Part shown: piece after piece, positions 8,806-17,323 of the stretch
Position numbering within the stretch: position 1 is the stretch's first letter
Layout of the letters: every line of letters begins with the position of its first letter
NCBI GenBank assembly: GCA_022826705.1
Contig: JAJDUJ010000014.1
Location: 1 to 64,000, forward strand
DNA length: 64,000 nt
Source: Acidimicrobiia bacterium
Lineage (GTDB): Bacteria > Actinomycetota > Acidimicrobiia > Acidimicrobiales > Bin134
Reading direction: 5' to 3'
Position numbers and translations under genes: made by a program
Notes under the pieces: generated by a model
What the model was told of the DNA's origin: nothing
Databases searched by the model: none
What the model saw: only the letters and a program-made list of their open reading frames with translations

Positions 8806-9414
8806 ATGTCCAAAATGCTCGTGGTGGCCTGCGGGGCGCTGGCCAAGGAGTTGCGCCACCTCATCTCGGCCCTCGAGAACGAGGGGGGCGGCCCCGGCAT
8901 CGACCTCGAGTGCCTGCCGGCCAAGCTGCACAACCGCCCGGAGCTGATCCCCGAGGCGGTGCGGGATCGGGTGCGGGCCGCCCGTGGCCGCTACCAGACC
9001 ATCCTGGTGGGCTACGCCGACTGCGGCACCGGGGGCCTGCTCGACAAGGTGTGCCGAGAAGAAGGGGTGGAGCGCCTCCCTGGCCCCCACTGCTATGAGC
9101 TGTATGCCGGGACCGAGGGCTTTACCCATCTCCAAGAGGAGGAGCTGGGAACGCTGTATTTGACTGACTATCTGGTGCGGCATTTCGAGCGCCTGATTCT
9201 GGAGGGGCTGGGCATCCTCGACCACCCCGAACTTCAAGACGTCTATTTCAAGAACTACACCCGGCTGGTGTACCTGTCACAGGGGCACGACCCCGAACTG
9301 GACCGATTGGCCCGACAAGCGGCCGACCGTCTGGGGCTGCGCTTCGAGAAGGTGGCAACCGGCTATGGAGGTTTGGTCGATGCGCTGGTAGAGATCCGGG
9401 AGCGAGCCGCGTGA
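8806..9414 (+). CDS. DUF1638 family protein
   Basis: The 202-residue protein begins 2 bp after the corrinoid gene. It matches my recollection of DUF1638, seen beside corrinoid methyltransferase genes in methanogens and in bacterial quaternary-amine loci. Visible conserved-looking segments are ACGALAKEL (8-16), VGYADCGTGG (about 68-77) and PGPHCYELYAG (about 92-102), the last two each with a Cys. These Cys residues could bind metal or cobalamin, which is inference. Its placement between carrier protein and methyltransferase suggests a role in corrinoid loading or methyl transfer. The biochemical function is unknown. Confidence 0.75.
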   Translation: MSKMLVVACGALAKELRHLISALENEGGGPGIDLECLPAKLHNRPELIPEAVRDRVRAARGRYQTILVGYADCGTGGLLDKVCREEGVERLPGPHCYELYAGTEGFTHLQEEELGTLYLTDYLVRHFERLILEGLGILDHPELQDVYFKNYTRLVYLSQGHDPELDRLARQAADRLGLRFEKVATGYGGLVDALVEIRERAA

Positions 9415-9767
9415 GTCGGCGGCGGGGGAGTAACGGCAACCTAGTGGTGATCTGTTGGCGGGACATCCCCGCTCAGGTGAACGCCGGCTCGGGATCCTCA
9501 AAAATCCAGCGCATCCTCCCCCGCCGCTTCCAACGCGCGATCGACGAAGCCGCCATGGTGGCCGGCAAGACCCAGGCATCGCAATATGTGGGCGAGTGGC
9601 GCCGCAAGGTGATCCCCGGCGATCCCGATGATCCCGAAGGTGCCGCCCTGCGGGCTGCCGAGGAGCTCGAGGCCGCCTTCCCGCGGGAGCGGCTCAAGGA
9701 ATTCGTAGCCACCGGGGGCTGGGACCCGGACAATGCAACCGTGAGTCCCCAGGAGGCGACAACGTGA
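9411..9767 (+). CDS. Small PF13769-like ('virulence factor' domain) protein of methyltransferase operon
   Basis: The 118-residue protein starts at GTG overlapping the previous stop (GTGA) and is itself overlapped by the next gene in the same way. The core VICWRDIPAQV (residues 13-23) plus RRFQRAIDEAAM and YVGEWRR resembles the small domain named conserved virulence factor in Pfam. That name is historical and says nothing about pathogenicity here. Tight coupling on both sides in a corrinoid operon indicates an accessory role in methyl transfer. No catalytic residue can be assigned. Confidence 0.65.
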   Translation: MSRRRGSNGNLVVICWRDIPAQVNAGSGSSKIQRILPRRFQRAIDEAAMVAGKTQASQYVGEWRRKVIPGDPDDPEGAALRAAEELEAAFPRERLKEFVATGGWDPDNATVSPQEATT

Positions 9768-10666
9768 CCGAAACCGTGCTCAGCTCGGCGACAAAAGAGG
9801 TGGTGATCGGCTTCGACCGCCCCTTCGTGATGATCGGCGAGCGGATCAACCCCACTGGGCGCAAGCTGCTGACCGAGGAGATGAAGGTCGGAGACTTCAG
9901 CCGGGTGGAGGCCGACGCTCTGGCCCAAGTGGCCGCTGGCGCCCACATGCTGGACGTGAACGCCGGCATCCCGCTGGCCGACGAGCCCGCGCTGCTGGCC
10001 CGGGCCATCAAGCTGGTGCAGTCGGTGACCGACGTGCCTCTGTCCATCGACTCGTCGATCATCGAGGCGCTGGAGGCGGGCATCGCGGTGTACGACGGCA
10101 AGCCGCTGATCAACTCGGTCACCGGCGAGGAAGAAGTGCTGGAGCGGGTGCTTCCCCTGGTGGCCCGCCACAGCGCCGCGGTGGTGGCCATCTCCAACGA
10201 CGAGACCGGCATCAGCGAGGATCCCGACGTCCGCTTCAAAGTGGCCCGCAAGATCGTCGAACGGGCCTCCGACCACGGCATCCCCCGCTCAGATGTGGTG
10301 GTGGACCCACTGGTCATGCCCATCGGGGCCATGGGCACCGCGGGCCAGCAGGTGTTCCGCCTGGTTCGGCGCATCCGGGAAGAGCTCGGGGTGAACACCA
10401 CCTGCGGGGCCAGCAATGTGAGCTTCGGCCTGCCCAACCGCCACGCGATCACCGGCACGTTCTTGGCCATGGCCATCGGCGCCGGGATGACTTCAGCCAT
10501 CATGAACCCGCTGCACGGCGAGGTGAAGCAGGCGGTGATGGCCGCCGACGTGCTGGCCGGCCACGACCAGGACTGCATGGCGTGGATCGCCGAGAACCGG
10601 GACCCGACCGCGGCCGGGGAGGGGGCGGCCCGCCGTCGAGGAGGACGTCGCCGGGCCGCAGTATGA
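9764..10666 (+). CDS. Methyltetrahydrofolate:corrinoid methyltransferase (pterin-binding family, MtgA/AcsE-like)
   Basis: The 300-residue product starts at GTG with AGGAGG upstream. It is a pterin-binding TIM barrel with GERINPTGRK (residues 26-35), DVNAGIPLADEPAL, SIDSS and NSVTGEE, the usual folate-contacting loops of AcsE, MetH domain 2 and CmuB. It would transfer the methyl group from the methyl-corrinoid carrier to tetrahydrofolate, in the catabolic direction. The C-terminal tail is Arg-rich (GRRRAA). The gene overlaps both neighbours, placing it inside the operon of mttC, the RACo-type activator and mttB. Confidence 0.9.
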   Translation: MTETVLSSATKEVVIGFDRPFVMIGERINPTGRKLLTEEMKVGDFSRVEADALAQVAAGAHMLDVNAGIPLADEPALLARAIKLVQSVTDVPLSIDSSIIEALEAGIAVYDGKPLINSVTGEEEVLERVLPLVARHSAAVVAISNDETGISEDPDVRFKVARKIVERASDHGIPRSDVVVDPLVMPIGAMGTAGQQVFRLVRRIREELGVNTTCGASNVSFGLPNRHAITGTFLAMAIGAGMTSAIMNPLHGEVKQAVMAADVLAGHDQDCMAWIAENRDPTAAGEGAARRRGGRRRAAV

Positions 10667-12732
10667 GCTCTGAGCACCGCGTGGTGTTCACCCCCAGCGG
10701 CATCGAGGCATCCGCCGCCGAGGGGTCGACGGTGCTGGACGCGGCTCGCACCGCCGGGGTGGACATCGACTCAGTGTGTGGGGGCCGAGGGCTCTGCGGC
10801 CGCTGCCAGGTATCCCCCAGCACGGGCCAGTTCGCCAAGTGGGGGCTGACGAGCACTGACGACGCCCTCTCCGCGCCCGGGCCCACCGAGCTCGACTACC
10901 GAGGGCGCCGCCCGCTGGAAGCAGGCCATCGGCTGAGCTGTCAGGCCGCCGTGCTGGGCGACGTTGTGATCGACGTCCCGCCCCAGAGCCAAGTACACAG
11001 CCCGGTGGTGCGAAAGGCGGTCGATCTGGGCGAGATCACCCTCGACCCGGTGGTGACCCTCCACTATCTGGAACTGCCCATCGCCGTGCTGGGCGACGAG
11101 ATCTCCGATGCCGAACGGCTGGTCGGCGCTTTGGACGACGACTGGGACCTGTCCGGCGTTGAAGTTCCCGCTTCAGCACTGCCCGCCTTGTCTTCGGCGA
11201 TCGCACAGGGGAACGGGGCGGTCACCGCCGTAGTCCACACCCGACGGCAGTACTCAACCCATGCCGAAGACGGCGAAGTGGTCGAGCGGCGGGTGCTCAC
11301 AGTGCGACCGGGGTATTCCGATGCGGAATTTGGCGTGGCAGTGGATGTGGGCTCGACCACCGTGGCCGGCTACCTACTGGATCTGGCCACTGGTGAGGTG
11401 GCTGCCACCGCAGGGCGCATGAACCCGCAGATCCGCTTCGGCGAAGACTTGATGAGCCGGGTGTCCTACGCCATGTTGAACCCCGGCGGCACCGCCGAGC
11501 TCACCACGGCGGTGCGGTCGGCCATCGACAACGTGATCGGCGAGCTCTGTGAGGCCGCGGGCATCGACCGAACCGACGTCTGCGATCTCGTGGTGGTGGG
11601 GAACCCGATCATGCACCACCTGGTGCTGGGCATCGACCCCACCCCGCTGGGCGCAGCCCCGTTCACATTGGCCGTGCGCGACGGGGTGTGGGCCAACGCC
11701 AGCGACATCGGCGTGGACCTGCCCGGCGCATCCCTTTATGTGGGGCCGTGTATCGCCGGCCATGTGGGAGCCGACGCGGCGGCGGCCCTGCTGGCCGAAG
11801 GGCCGCACCGATCCCCCCGCCCTCAGCTGTTGGTGGACGTGGGAACCAATGCCGAGATCGTGCTGGGCGACGGCCAGAAAGTGTGGGCGGCGTCGAGTCC
11901 TACCGGGCCCGCATTCGAAGGCGCCCAGATCAGCTGCGGGCAGCGGGCCACCGCCGGGGCAATCGAAGGAGTGCGGATCGACCCCGCCACTCTGGAGCCC
12001 CGCTTCAAGGTGATCGGATGCGACCTGTGGTCCGACGACCCCGGCTTCGAAGACGCTTTGGGCTCTCTGGAGGTGTCCGGGCTGTGCGGTTCGGGAATCA
12101 TCGAGGTGATTGCGGAGATGTTCCTCGTCGGGATCATCGACCACCGAGGAGTCATCGGCGGTGAGTTGGCCGAGCGCAGCCCGCGCATCATCGCCGACGG
12201 TCGTACGTTTTCTTATGTGCTTCAAATCCAGCCGGTACCGCTATTGGTGACCCAAAACGACGTGCGAGCAGTTCAGTTGGCCAAGGCCGCGCTACGGGCC
12301 GGCATCGACCTGCTCTTCGAGCACGCCGGGATCGCCGAGGTGGCCGATGTGAGGCTGGCCGGAGCGTTCGGTGCCCACATCAGTCCGGTTCACGCCATGG
12401 TGCTGGGTTTGGTGCCCGACGGGCCGGTAGAGGGGGTCAAAGGAGTGGGAAACGCCTCGGGGGCGGGCGCGGCCCGGATGCTGGTTTCGGGATCACAGCG
12501 GGCCGAGACCGAGCACGCCGCCCGGGAAGTGGTCAAGATCGAGACCGCCACCGAGGTCCGTTTCCAGGAGTTGTTCGTGGCCGCCATGTCGCTGCCCCAT
12601 GAGACCGCCCCCACCCCCAATTTGATGCAAGCGGTGGATTTGCCATCGCGATCAACAACCGATAGCGAGGCTGCCGGACCCAAGCGGCGCAGACCAGCCC
12701 GCCGGCAGCATGCGACCCAGGAGCAACGATGA
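10663..12732 (+). CDS. Corrinoid reductive activator (RACo-type ASKHA ATPase with 2Fe-2S ferredoxin domain)
   Basis: The 689-residue protein starts at ATG overlapping the previous stop (ATGA). The N-terminal plant-type ferredoxin domain carries Cys39, Cys45, Cys48 and a fourth Cys near 93. A linker follows, then an ASKHA/DUF4445 ATPase region beginning at AVDVGSTTVAGYLLDL (about residue 228) with further motifs VDVGTNAEIVL and SGLCGSGIIE. RACo proteins use ATP to drive electron transfer from the Fe-S cluster onto inactive cob(II)alamin of carrier proteins. This repair function matters in an oxygen-exposed cell, where Co(I) is easily lost. It is part of the mttC-mttB operon. Confidence 0.9.
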   Translation: MSSEHRVVFTPSGIEASAAEGSTVLDAARTAGVDIDSVCGGRGLCGRCQVSPSTGQFAKWGLTSTDDALSAPGPTELDYRGRRPLEAGHRLSCQAAVLGDVVIDVPPQSQVHSPVVRKAVDLGEITLDPVVTLHYLELPIAVLGDEISDAERLVGALDDDWDLSGVEVPASALPALSSAIAQGNGAVTAVVHTRRQYSTHAEDGEVVERRVLTVRPGYSDAEFGVAVDVGSTTVAGYLLDLATGEVAATAGRMNPQIRFGEDLMSRVSYAMLNPGGTAELTTAVRSAIDNVIGELCEAAGIDRTDVCDLVVVGNPIMHHLVLGIDPTPLGAAPFTLAVRDGVWANASDIGVDLPGASLYVGPCIAGHVGADAAAALLAEGPHRSPRPQLLVDVGTNAEIVLGDGQKVWAASSPTGPAFEGAQISCGQRATAGAIEGVRIDPATLEPRFKVIGCDLWSDDPGFEDALGSLEVSGLCGSGIIEVIAEMFLVGIIDHRGVIGGELAERSPRIIADGRTFSYVLQIQPVPLLVTQNDVRAVQLAKAALRAGIDLLFEHAGIAEVADVRLAGAFGAHISPVHAMVLGLVPDGPVEGVKGVGNASGAGAARMLVSGSQRAETEHAAREVVKIETATEVRFQELFVAAMSLPHETAPTPNLMQAVDLPSRSTTDSEAAGPKRRRPARRQHATQEQR

Positions 12733-14264
12733 GCGAGCGACAAGGAAGGCGGGGCGGCGGTCGAGCCGGCCGCCAGGCGGCCCGGGCGGCCAGCCAGGTG
12801 GTGGCCGCCCCAGTTCTGGAGCGGCGCCTGGCACCGGTGGAGATCATCGACGAGGCCGGCCTGGCTCAAATCGAGGAGAACGCCGAGACCATCCTGGCCG
12901 AGGTGGGCGTAGCCTTCCAGGACTTCCCCGAAGCTCTGGACCTGTGGCGGGATGCGGGCGCCGATGTCGACGGCGAGCTGGTGCGGTTCCCCCGGGGGCT
13001 GTGCCGCCAGATCGTGACGCAGAACGCCCCCGCCACCTACACCCAGCACGCCCGCAACCCCGAGCGCAGCGTGAGCATCGGGGGCAACACCACCGTTTTC
13101 GTCCCCAACTACGGCTCCCCATTCGTCACCGACCTGGACCAGGGACGGCGCTACGCCACCCTGGCCGACTTCGAAAACGTGGTGAAGCTGGCCTACCGCC
13201 TCCCCCACCTGCACCACAGCGGCGGCACAGTTTGCGAGCCGGTGGATGTGCCGGTGGAGGTGCGCCACCTCGACATGGTGTACGCCCACCTCCGATACAG
13301 CGACAAGCCCTTCATGGGCTCGGTGACCAGCGCGGCCCGCGCCGCCGACTCGGTGGAGCTGGCCCGCATCGCCTTCGGCGGCGATCTGGCCGATCGCACG
13401 GTGATGACCTCGCTGATCAACGCCTCCTCTCCCATGCGCTGGGATGCCACCATGCTGGGGGCGGCCACCACCTACGCCCGGGCCAATCAGGCCAGCATCA
13501 TCAGCCCGTTCATCCTGGCCGGAGCCATGTCGCCGGTGACGGTGGCCGGGCTGTGCGCCCAAGCCCTGGCCGAGGCTCTCTCGGGCATGGCCTACCTGCA
13601 ACTGGTGCGGCCCGGATCGCCCGTTGTCTTCGGCACGTTCGCCTCGTCGATGTCGATGGCCACCGGCGCTCCCACCTTCGGCACCCCCGAGGCCGCCCAG
13701 GCCATCTTCGTGATGGCTGCGCTGGCCCGCCGTTGCGGGGTGCCGTTCCGCTCCGGCGGCCAGCTCACCGCCTCCAAGGCCGCTGATGCCCAAGCGGCCT
13801 ATGAGTCGGCCCAGACGCTGTTGCCCACCGTGCAGGCCGGGGTCAACTTCGTGCTCCACGCCGCCGGGTGGCTGGAGGGAGGCCTGACGCTCGGCTACGA
13901 GAAGCTCATCATGGACGCCGACCAACTCGGCGCCATGGAGGTCCACGCCCGGGGGGTGGATTTGAGCGACAACGGCCAGGCCATGGAGGCGTTTCGCACC
14001 AACACCCACGGCGACCACTTCTTGGGCAACGCCCACACCCTGGCCAACTTCGAGACCGCCTTCTGGCGCTCCGAGGTGGCCGACAACAACAGCTTCGAGC
14101 AGTGGTCCGAAGAGGGCTCCCTCACCGCCGCCCAACGGGCCAACACCCGCTGGAAAGAACTGCTGGCCGACTACCAGCCACCCCCCATCGACGACGCCAT
14201 CAACGCCGAACTGCAAGATTTCATCTCCCGCCGCAAAGCCGAGATCACGAGTCAATCGGAGTGA
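12729..14264 (+). CDS. mttB: MttB family corrinoid methyltransferase, non-pyrrolysine (quaternary amine demethylase), copy 1
   Basis: The 511-residue protein starts at ATG overlapping the previous gene, with AGGAG upstream. The frame runs without an internal amber codon, so it belongs to the non-pyrrolysine MttB superfamily, whose studied members demethylate glycine betaine (MtgB), proline betaine (MtpB), carnitine (MtcB) or gamma-butyrobetaine (MtyB). An Arg/Gly/Ala-rich N-terminus (RRGGGRAGRQAARAA) precedes the TIM-barrel body and is shared with the second copy at 51.9-53.4 kb. Co-regulated genes for dimethylglycine dehydrogenase and MTHFR point to glycine betaine as substrate, but this is inference. 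Confidence 0.9.
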   Translation: MSERQGRRGGGRAGRQAARAASQVVAAPVLERRLAPVEIIDEAGLAQIEENAETILAEVGVAFQDFPEALDLWRDAGADVDGELVRFPRGLCRQIVTQNAPATYTQHARNPERSVSIGGNTTVFVPNYGSPFVTDLDQGRRYATLADFENVVKLAYRLPHLHHSGGTVCEPVDVPVEVRHLDMVYAHLRYSDKPFMGSVTSAARAADSVELARIAFGGDLADRTVMTSLINASSPMRWDATMLGAATTYARANQASIISPFILAGAMSPVTVAGLCAQALAEALSGMAYLQLVRPGSPVVFGTFASSMSMATGAPTFGTPEAAQAIFVMAALARRCGVPFRSGGQLTASKAADAQAAYESAQTLLPTVQAGVNFVLHAAGWLEGGLTLGYEKLIMDADQLGAMEVHARGVDLSDNGQAMEAFRTNTHGDHFLGNAHTLANFETAFWRSEVADNNSFEQWSEEGSLTAAQRANTRWKELLADYQPPPIDDAINAELQDFISRRKAEITSQSE

Positions 14265-14298
14265 GGTGACTACTCACCAATAACAGGAGGAGGAGCCC

Positions 14299-14724
14299 AT
14301 GACTGAATCGTTGAGCGGGCGGTGTATGTGCGGGGCCGTGAGCTATGTGATCGACGGGCCGGCCCGACCAGTGTGGAACTGCCATTGCGAGCGATGCCGG
14401 CGCTGGACGGGGCACTTCACCGCCGCCACCGGTTGCCAGCGCGACCAACTTCGCCTGATCTCCGACGACACGCTGGAGTGGTACCACCCCGAGGAATGGC
14501 CCGATGTGGCCTACGGCTTCTGCCGGCGGTGCGGAAGTTCGCTGTTCTGGCGGGTGGATGCGGTACCACCCGGTGAAACACCAGAGAAGTTGAGCCGCAT
14601 TGCGATTTGGGCCGGAACCCTCGATCTGCCCACCGGGTTGCACACCGAGCTAGCGATCTACGCCCGAGACGCCTCCGACTACCACACTCTCGACTCCAGC
14701 ATCCCGACCCGAGACGTCGAGTAG
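14299..14724 (+). CDS. GFA (glutathione-dependent formaldehyde-activating/CENP-V) family protein
   Basis: The 141-residue protein is preceded by a strong AGGAGGAGG ribosome site. The zinc-binding cysteine pattern is complete: GRCMCGAV, CHCERCRRW and FCRRCGSSLFW. The family includes enzymes proposed to help formaldehyde react with a thiol cofactor, although that activity has been questioned for some members. It lies 34 bp after mttB as the last gene of the operon. Because downstream demethylations can release formaldehyde when folate is limiting, a detoxification role is plausible but not shown. Confidence 0.85.
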   Translation: MTESLSGRCMCGAVSYVIDGPARPVWNCHCERCRRWTGHFTAATGCQRDQLRLISDDTLEWYHPEEWPDVAYGFCRRCGSSLFWRVDAVPPGETPEKLSRIAIWAGTLDLPTGLHTELAIYARDASDYHTLDSSIPTRDVE

Positions 14725-14746
14725 CAGAAATCTCTTCAAAAATGGT

Positions 14747-14763
14747 GTTCCGCATCGTGGAAC
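14747..14763. promoter_or_regulatory. Putative autoregulatory operator of the IclR gene
   Basis: GTTCCGCATCGTGGAAC has five perfectly paired outer bases (GTTCC/GGAAC) and matches the two tandem sites at 8.0 kb and 20.0 kb. It covers the expected -35 region of the promoter whose -10 is TATCCT at 14780, so binding would block initiation. Confidence 0.7.
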
Positions 14764-14779
14764 GCTTCTGTTCGCGGGG

Positions 14780-14785
14780 TATCCT
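14780..14785 (+). promoter_or_regulatory. Candidate -10 (TATCCT) of a leaderless IclR-gene promoter
   Basis: TATCCT fits TAnnnT and lies 7 bp before the ATG of the IclR gene, so transcription would begin at the start codon. The expected -35 falls on TGGAAC inside the operator. Confidence 0.45.
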
Positions 14786-14791
14786 GCGGCA

Positions 14792-15535
14792 ATGGCGGTG
14801 CAGTCGGTGGAGCGAGCGTTCATGCTGCTGCGGGCGCTGTCGCAGGAACCACTCGGAGTAACCGACCTATCCGATCGAGTGAGCTTGCCCAAGAGCACGG
14901 TGGCCCGGCTGCTGTCCGCGCTGGAAGCAGAGAACGCCGTAACCCAAATGGAAGCTGGGGGTGCCTACCAGCTGGGCGACGGGCTGATCGACATCACCGG
15001 AGCGGCGTCGGGCACCCGCAACCTCATCACTGCCGCCCGTCCCCACCTGCTGGAGTTGACCGACGCTCTGCACGAGGTGGCTGGCCTGTCGATAATCGAC
15101 AGCGGTCAGGCCTATTACCTGGACCAAACCTATATCTCTTCCGACATTCAAATCCGGGACTGGACCGGCGAGTATTCCCCGCTGCACGCCGTGGCCTCGG
15201 GGCTGGTCCTGCTGGCCCACCTCCCCGTTGACCAGCAGGAAAAGTGTCTTGCGCAGCCGCTTGAGGCCTGCACCCAGTGGACAGTGGTGGACCCCGATGC
15301 GATCCGTGATCGCCTCGCCCAAGTGCGCAGCCTGGGATACGCCTGGGTTTACGAGGAGTTCGTGGAAGACCTGAACTCGGTGGCCGCCCCCGTGCTCAGT
15401 GAAGACGGCCAGCCGCTGGCTGCCCTCCACATTCAGGGTCCCGCCTACCGCTTCCCCGATCCCGATCTAGCTCACGACCACGGATTGGCCGTTGTCGCCG
15501 CTGCCAACCGCCTCGCCTCCCAGCTCAGCGCCTGA
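14792..15535 (+). CDS. IclR family transcriptional regulator of the methyl-transfer locus
   Basis: The 247-residue protein has an N-terminal winged helix-turn-helix (SVERAFMLLRAL, then LSDRVSLPKSTVARLLSAL, residues 5-45) and a C-terminal ligand-binding domain (about 75-245) typical of IclR. It follows the GFA gene with a promoter of its own containing a 17-bp palindrome, suggesting autoregulation. The same palindrome appears as tandem pairs before the corrinoid operon and in the dehydrogenase/MTHFR divergent promoter, which makes this protein the prime candidate to control all three. Whether it represses or activates, and its ligand (glycine betaine or a demethylated product), are unknown. 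No leader is visible between the -10 and the ATG. Confidence 0.9.
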   Translation: MAVQSVERAFMLLRALSQEPLGVTDLSDRVSLPKSTVARLLSALEAENAVTQMEAGGAYQLGDGLIDITGAASGTRNLITAARPHLLELTDALHEVAGLSIIDSGQAYYLDQTYISSDIQIRDWTGEYSPLHAVASGLVLLAHLPVDQQEKCLAQPLEACTQWTVVDPDAIRDRLAQVRSLGYAWVYEEFVEDLNSVAAPVLSEDGQPLAALHIQGPAYRFPDPDLAHDHGLAVVAAANRLASQLSA

Positions 15536-15554
15536 CCGACACTGTCCCTGATCT

Positions 15555-16535
15555 TTAGGCCCGGCGGCGCCTGATTTCCTCTGTGATGGCGGGGATTACC
15601 TCGTGGAGGTCGGCGATGACGGCCCAGTCGGCCTTGACCACCATGTTGGCTTCGGGGTCGATGTTGATGGCCAGGATGCGCTTGCTGGCCTTGGCCCCCA
15701 CCCAGTGCTGGATAGCACCGGAAATGCCCGAGGCTATGTAGATCTCGGGGGTGATGCGGGTGCCGGTCTGGCCCACTTGGTCGGAGTGGGGCCGCCAGCC
15801 GTTGTTGGTCACTGCCCGGCTGCAACCCACCCGGCCTCCCAGCATCGCGGCCAGCTCCTCCAAGGGGGCGAACGCCTCGGGCGATCCCACCCCCCGGCCA
15901 CCGCCGATCACCACCGGAGCGGTCGACAGGGTGACCCCGGCTTCGAGCACCACCCGATCTTTGACAACGGTGCGAGCCAGCGACGGGTCCAGGTCGACTT
16001 CTACCGCCTGGGCAACAGCTTCGACTGCCGCCTCAGCTTGCTCGGCGGCCAGCGTGTGCAGGCCACTGGTTAGCAGGGGCCGCTCGGAAACTAGCCGGGC
16101 GTCCTCCAGTAGCGAGCCGCCCCATTGCTGGCGGGTGATAGCCCACTCCCCTGCCCCGCCGTTAAGGTCTACTTCGAGGCAGTTGGCCACCATGGGCAGA
16201 TCGAGTCGGGCGGCTACCTGGGCCATGATCTCGTTGCCCCGCTCGCTGCCTCCGGCCAGCACTGCCCCCGGATTCAGTTGTCGAATCATCTCGGCTGCGG
16301 CTTCGCCCCAGGCCTCGGGGCCGAAGTCACTCAGCACGTCGTGGACGGCGGTGTACACCGCCTCGGCACCAAAGGCGCCAGCTTCAGACACCAGTTCAGC
16401 GTCGTCGGCGCCGATCAGCGCGGCATGCAGCGGCGCACCCATCTGGGCTGCCAGCTTCCGCCCGAAGGTCAGTGCTTCCCGGGCGGCCTCGTCCATGGCG
16501 CCCCGGTCGTGCTCCAACACCACGAGCAGCATCAC
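15555..16535 (-). CDS. etfA: Electron transfer flavoprotein alpha subunit
   Basis: The 326-residue protein has an N-terminal adenine nucleotide-like fold and the C-terminal FAD-binding signature (SRAVTNNGW, HSDQVGQTGTRITPE, ASGISGAIQH) that defines ETF-alpha. It pairs with the beta subunit encoded just upstream, whose stop overlaps this start (ATGA). The pair accepts electrons from the adjacent FAD-dependent demethylating dehydrogenase and passes them toward the quinone pool through ETF-quinone oxidoreductase, which is not in the window. A dedicated ETF linked to a dimethylglycine dehydrogenase mirrors glycine betaine loci in Pseudomonas and Rhizobiales. Confidence 0.95.
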   Translation of the reverse strand: MMLLVVLEHDRGAMDEAAREALTFGRKLAAQMGAPLHAALIGADDAELVSEAGAFGAEAVYTAVHDVLSDFGPEAWGEAAAEMIRQLNPGAVLAGGSERGNEIMAQVAARLDLPMVANCLEVDLNGGAGEWAITRQQWGGSLLEDARLVSERPLLTSGLHTLAAEQAEAAVEAVAQAVEVDLDPSLARTVVKDRVVLEAGVTLSTAPVVIGGGRGVGSPEAFAPLEELAAMLGGRVGCSRAVTNNGWRPHSDQVGQTGTRITPEIYIASGISGAIQHWVGAKASKRILAINIDPEANMVVKADWAVIADLHEVIPAITEEIRRRRA

Positions 16536-17314
16536 ACCACTCCCAGTTCTTCCAACACGTCCACCACAGCCGGAGCCGCCTCGGGGCTGTTCCCCAGGAT
16601 CACCGTCTCGGTGACCGTCTCCCTCGGCCGGTGCAATCGCACCAGCGACTGCCCGCCGGGTTCGGCGTCGGAGCCCTGCTCGGCGATCTCCAGCTTCTTG
16701 GACGCCAGCCGGCCCCGCATGGTGGGGTACCGGGGCAGGTTGATGCCCTCCTTTACCCCGACGGCGGCCGGCATGGGCATCTCGTACACCTCGAAGCCGC
16801 CGTCGATCTCCCGTCGGGCCCGAACCACGCCGCCTCCGGCCTCGGTATCCACCTCGATGCCCTTGATGCCGTTGACGATGGGTCGACCCAGGGCATAGGC
16901 CACCCGCACGCCCACCTGGAAGCCCCCGGAGTCGGCCGACTCGTTGCCGAATACCAATAGGTCGAAGGGGCCGTCAGCCGCCTCCAAGCCCCGGATGGCG
17001 TCGGTGAGCGCAACTGCGGTGCGTTGTGGGTCCCAAGCCGAGCCGTCGGTGGCCACCAGCACACCGTGATGGGCCCCCACCGACGCCGCATAGCGAAGCT
17101 GATCGGCCGCCTCGGGCGGTCCCAGCGTCAGCACGGTCACCTCGCCGCCGTGGCGCTCGGTGATCTGCACTGCTTCCTCCACCCCGCACTCCTCGTGGGG
17201 GCTGGTGGCGAAGCCCAGATGGGAGGCGTCCACCGCCAGCCCATCGTCGGTCACGTTGATCTTGGCCCCCGGGGCCGGCACTCGCTTGACGCAGCACAAG
17301 ATCCTCATGGCCAA
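16532..17314 (-). CDS. etfB: Electron transfer flavoprotein beta subunit
   Basis: The 260-residue protein shows ETF-beta features: CCVKRVPAPGAKI at the N-terminus, the NESADSGGFQVGVRVA loop near residue 130, and the AMP-binding region. The TTG start fits the GAGGAAG ribosome site about 5 nt away; an ATG two codons downstream is an alternative with wider spacing. It lies 9 bp after the dimethylglycine dehydrogenase stop and overlaps etfA, so the three form one operon. Confidence 0.95.
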   Translation of the reverse strand: MAMRILCCVKRVPAPGAKINVTDDGLAVDASHLGFATSPHEECGVEEAVQITERHGGEVTVLTLGPPEAADQLRYAASVGAHHGVLVATDGSAWDPQRTAVALTDAIRGLEAADGPFDLLVFGNESADSGGFQVGVRVAYALGRPIVNGIKGIEVDTEAGGGVVRARREIDGGFEVYEMPMPAAVGVKEGINLPRYPTMRGRLASKKLEIAEQGSDAEPGGQSLVRLHRPRETVTETVILGNSPEAAPAVVDVLEELGVV

Positions 17315-17323
17315 TTCGCTTCC

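Noticed and set aside
12390..14255. A 621-codon minus-strand frame opposite mttB copy 1
   Set aside because: It mirrors the codon bias of mttB, is Gly/Val/His-rich, and crosses the end of the activator gene. The plus-strand genes have clear families.
12729..14264. Possibility that mttB copy 1 encodes pyrrolysine through an in-frame amber codon
   Set aside because: The frame runs through without TAG, and no pyl genes are present in the window.
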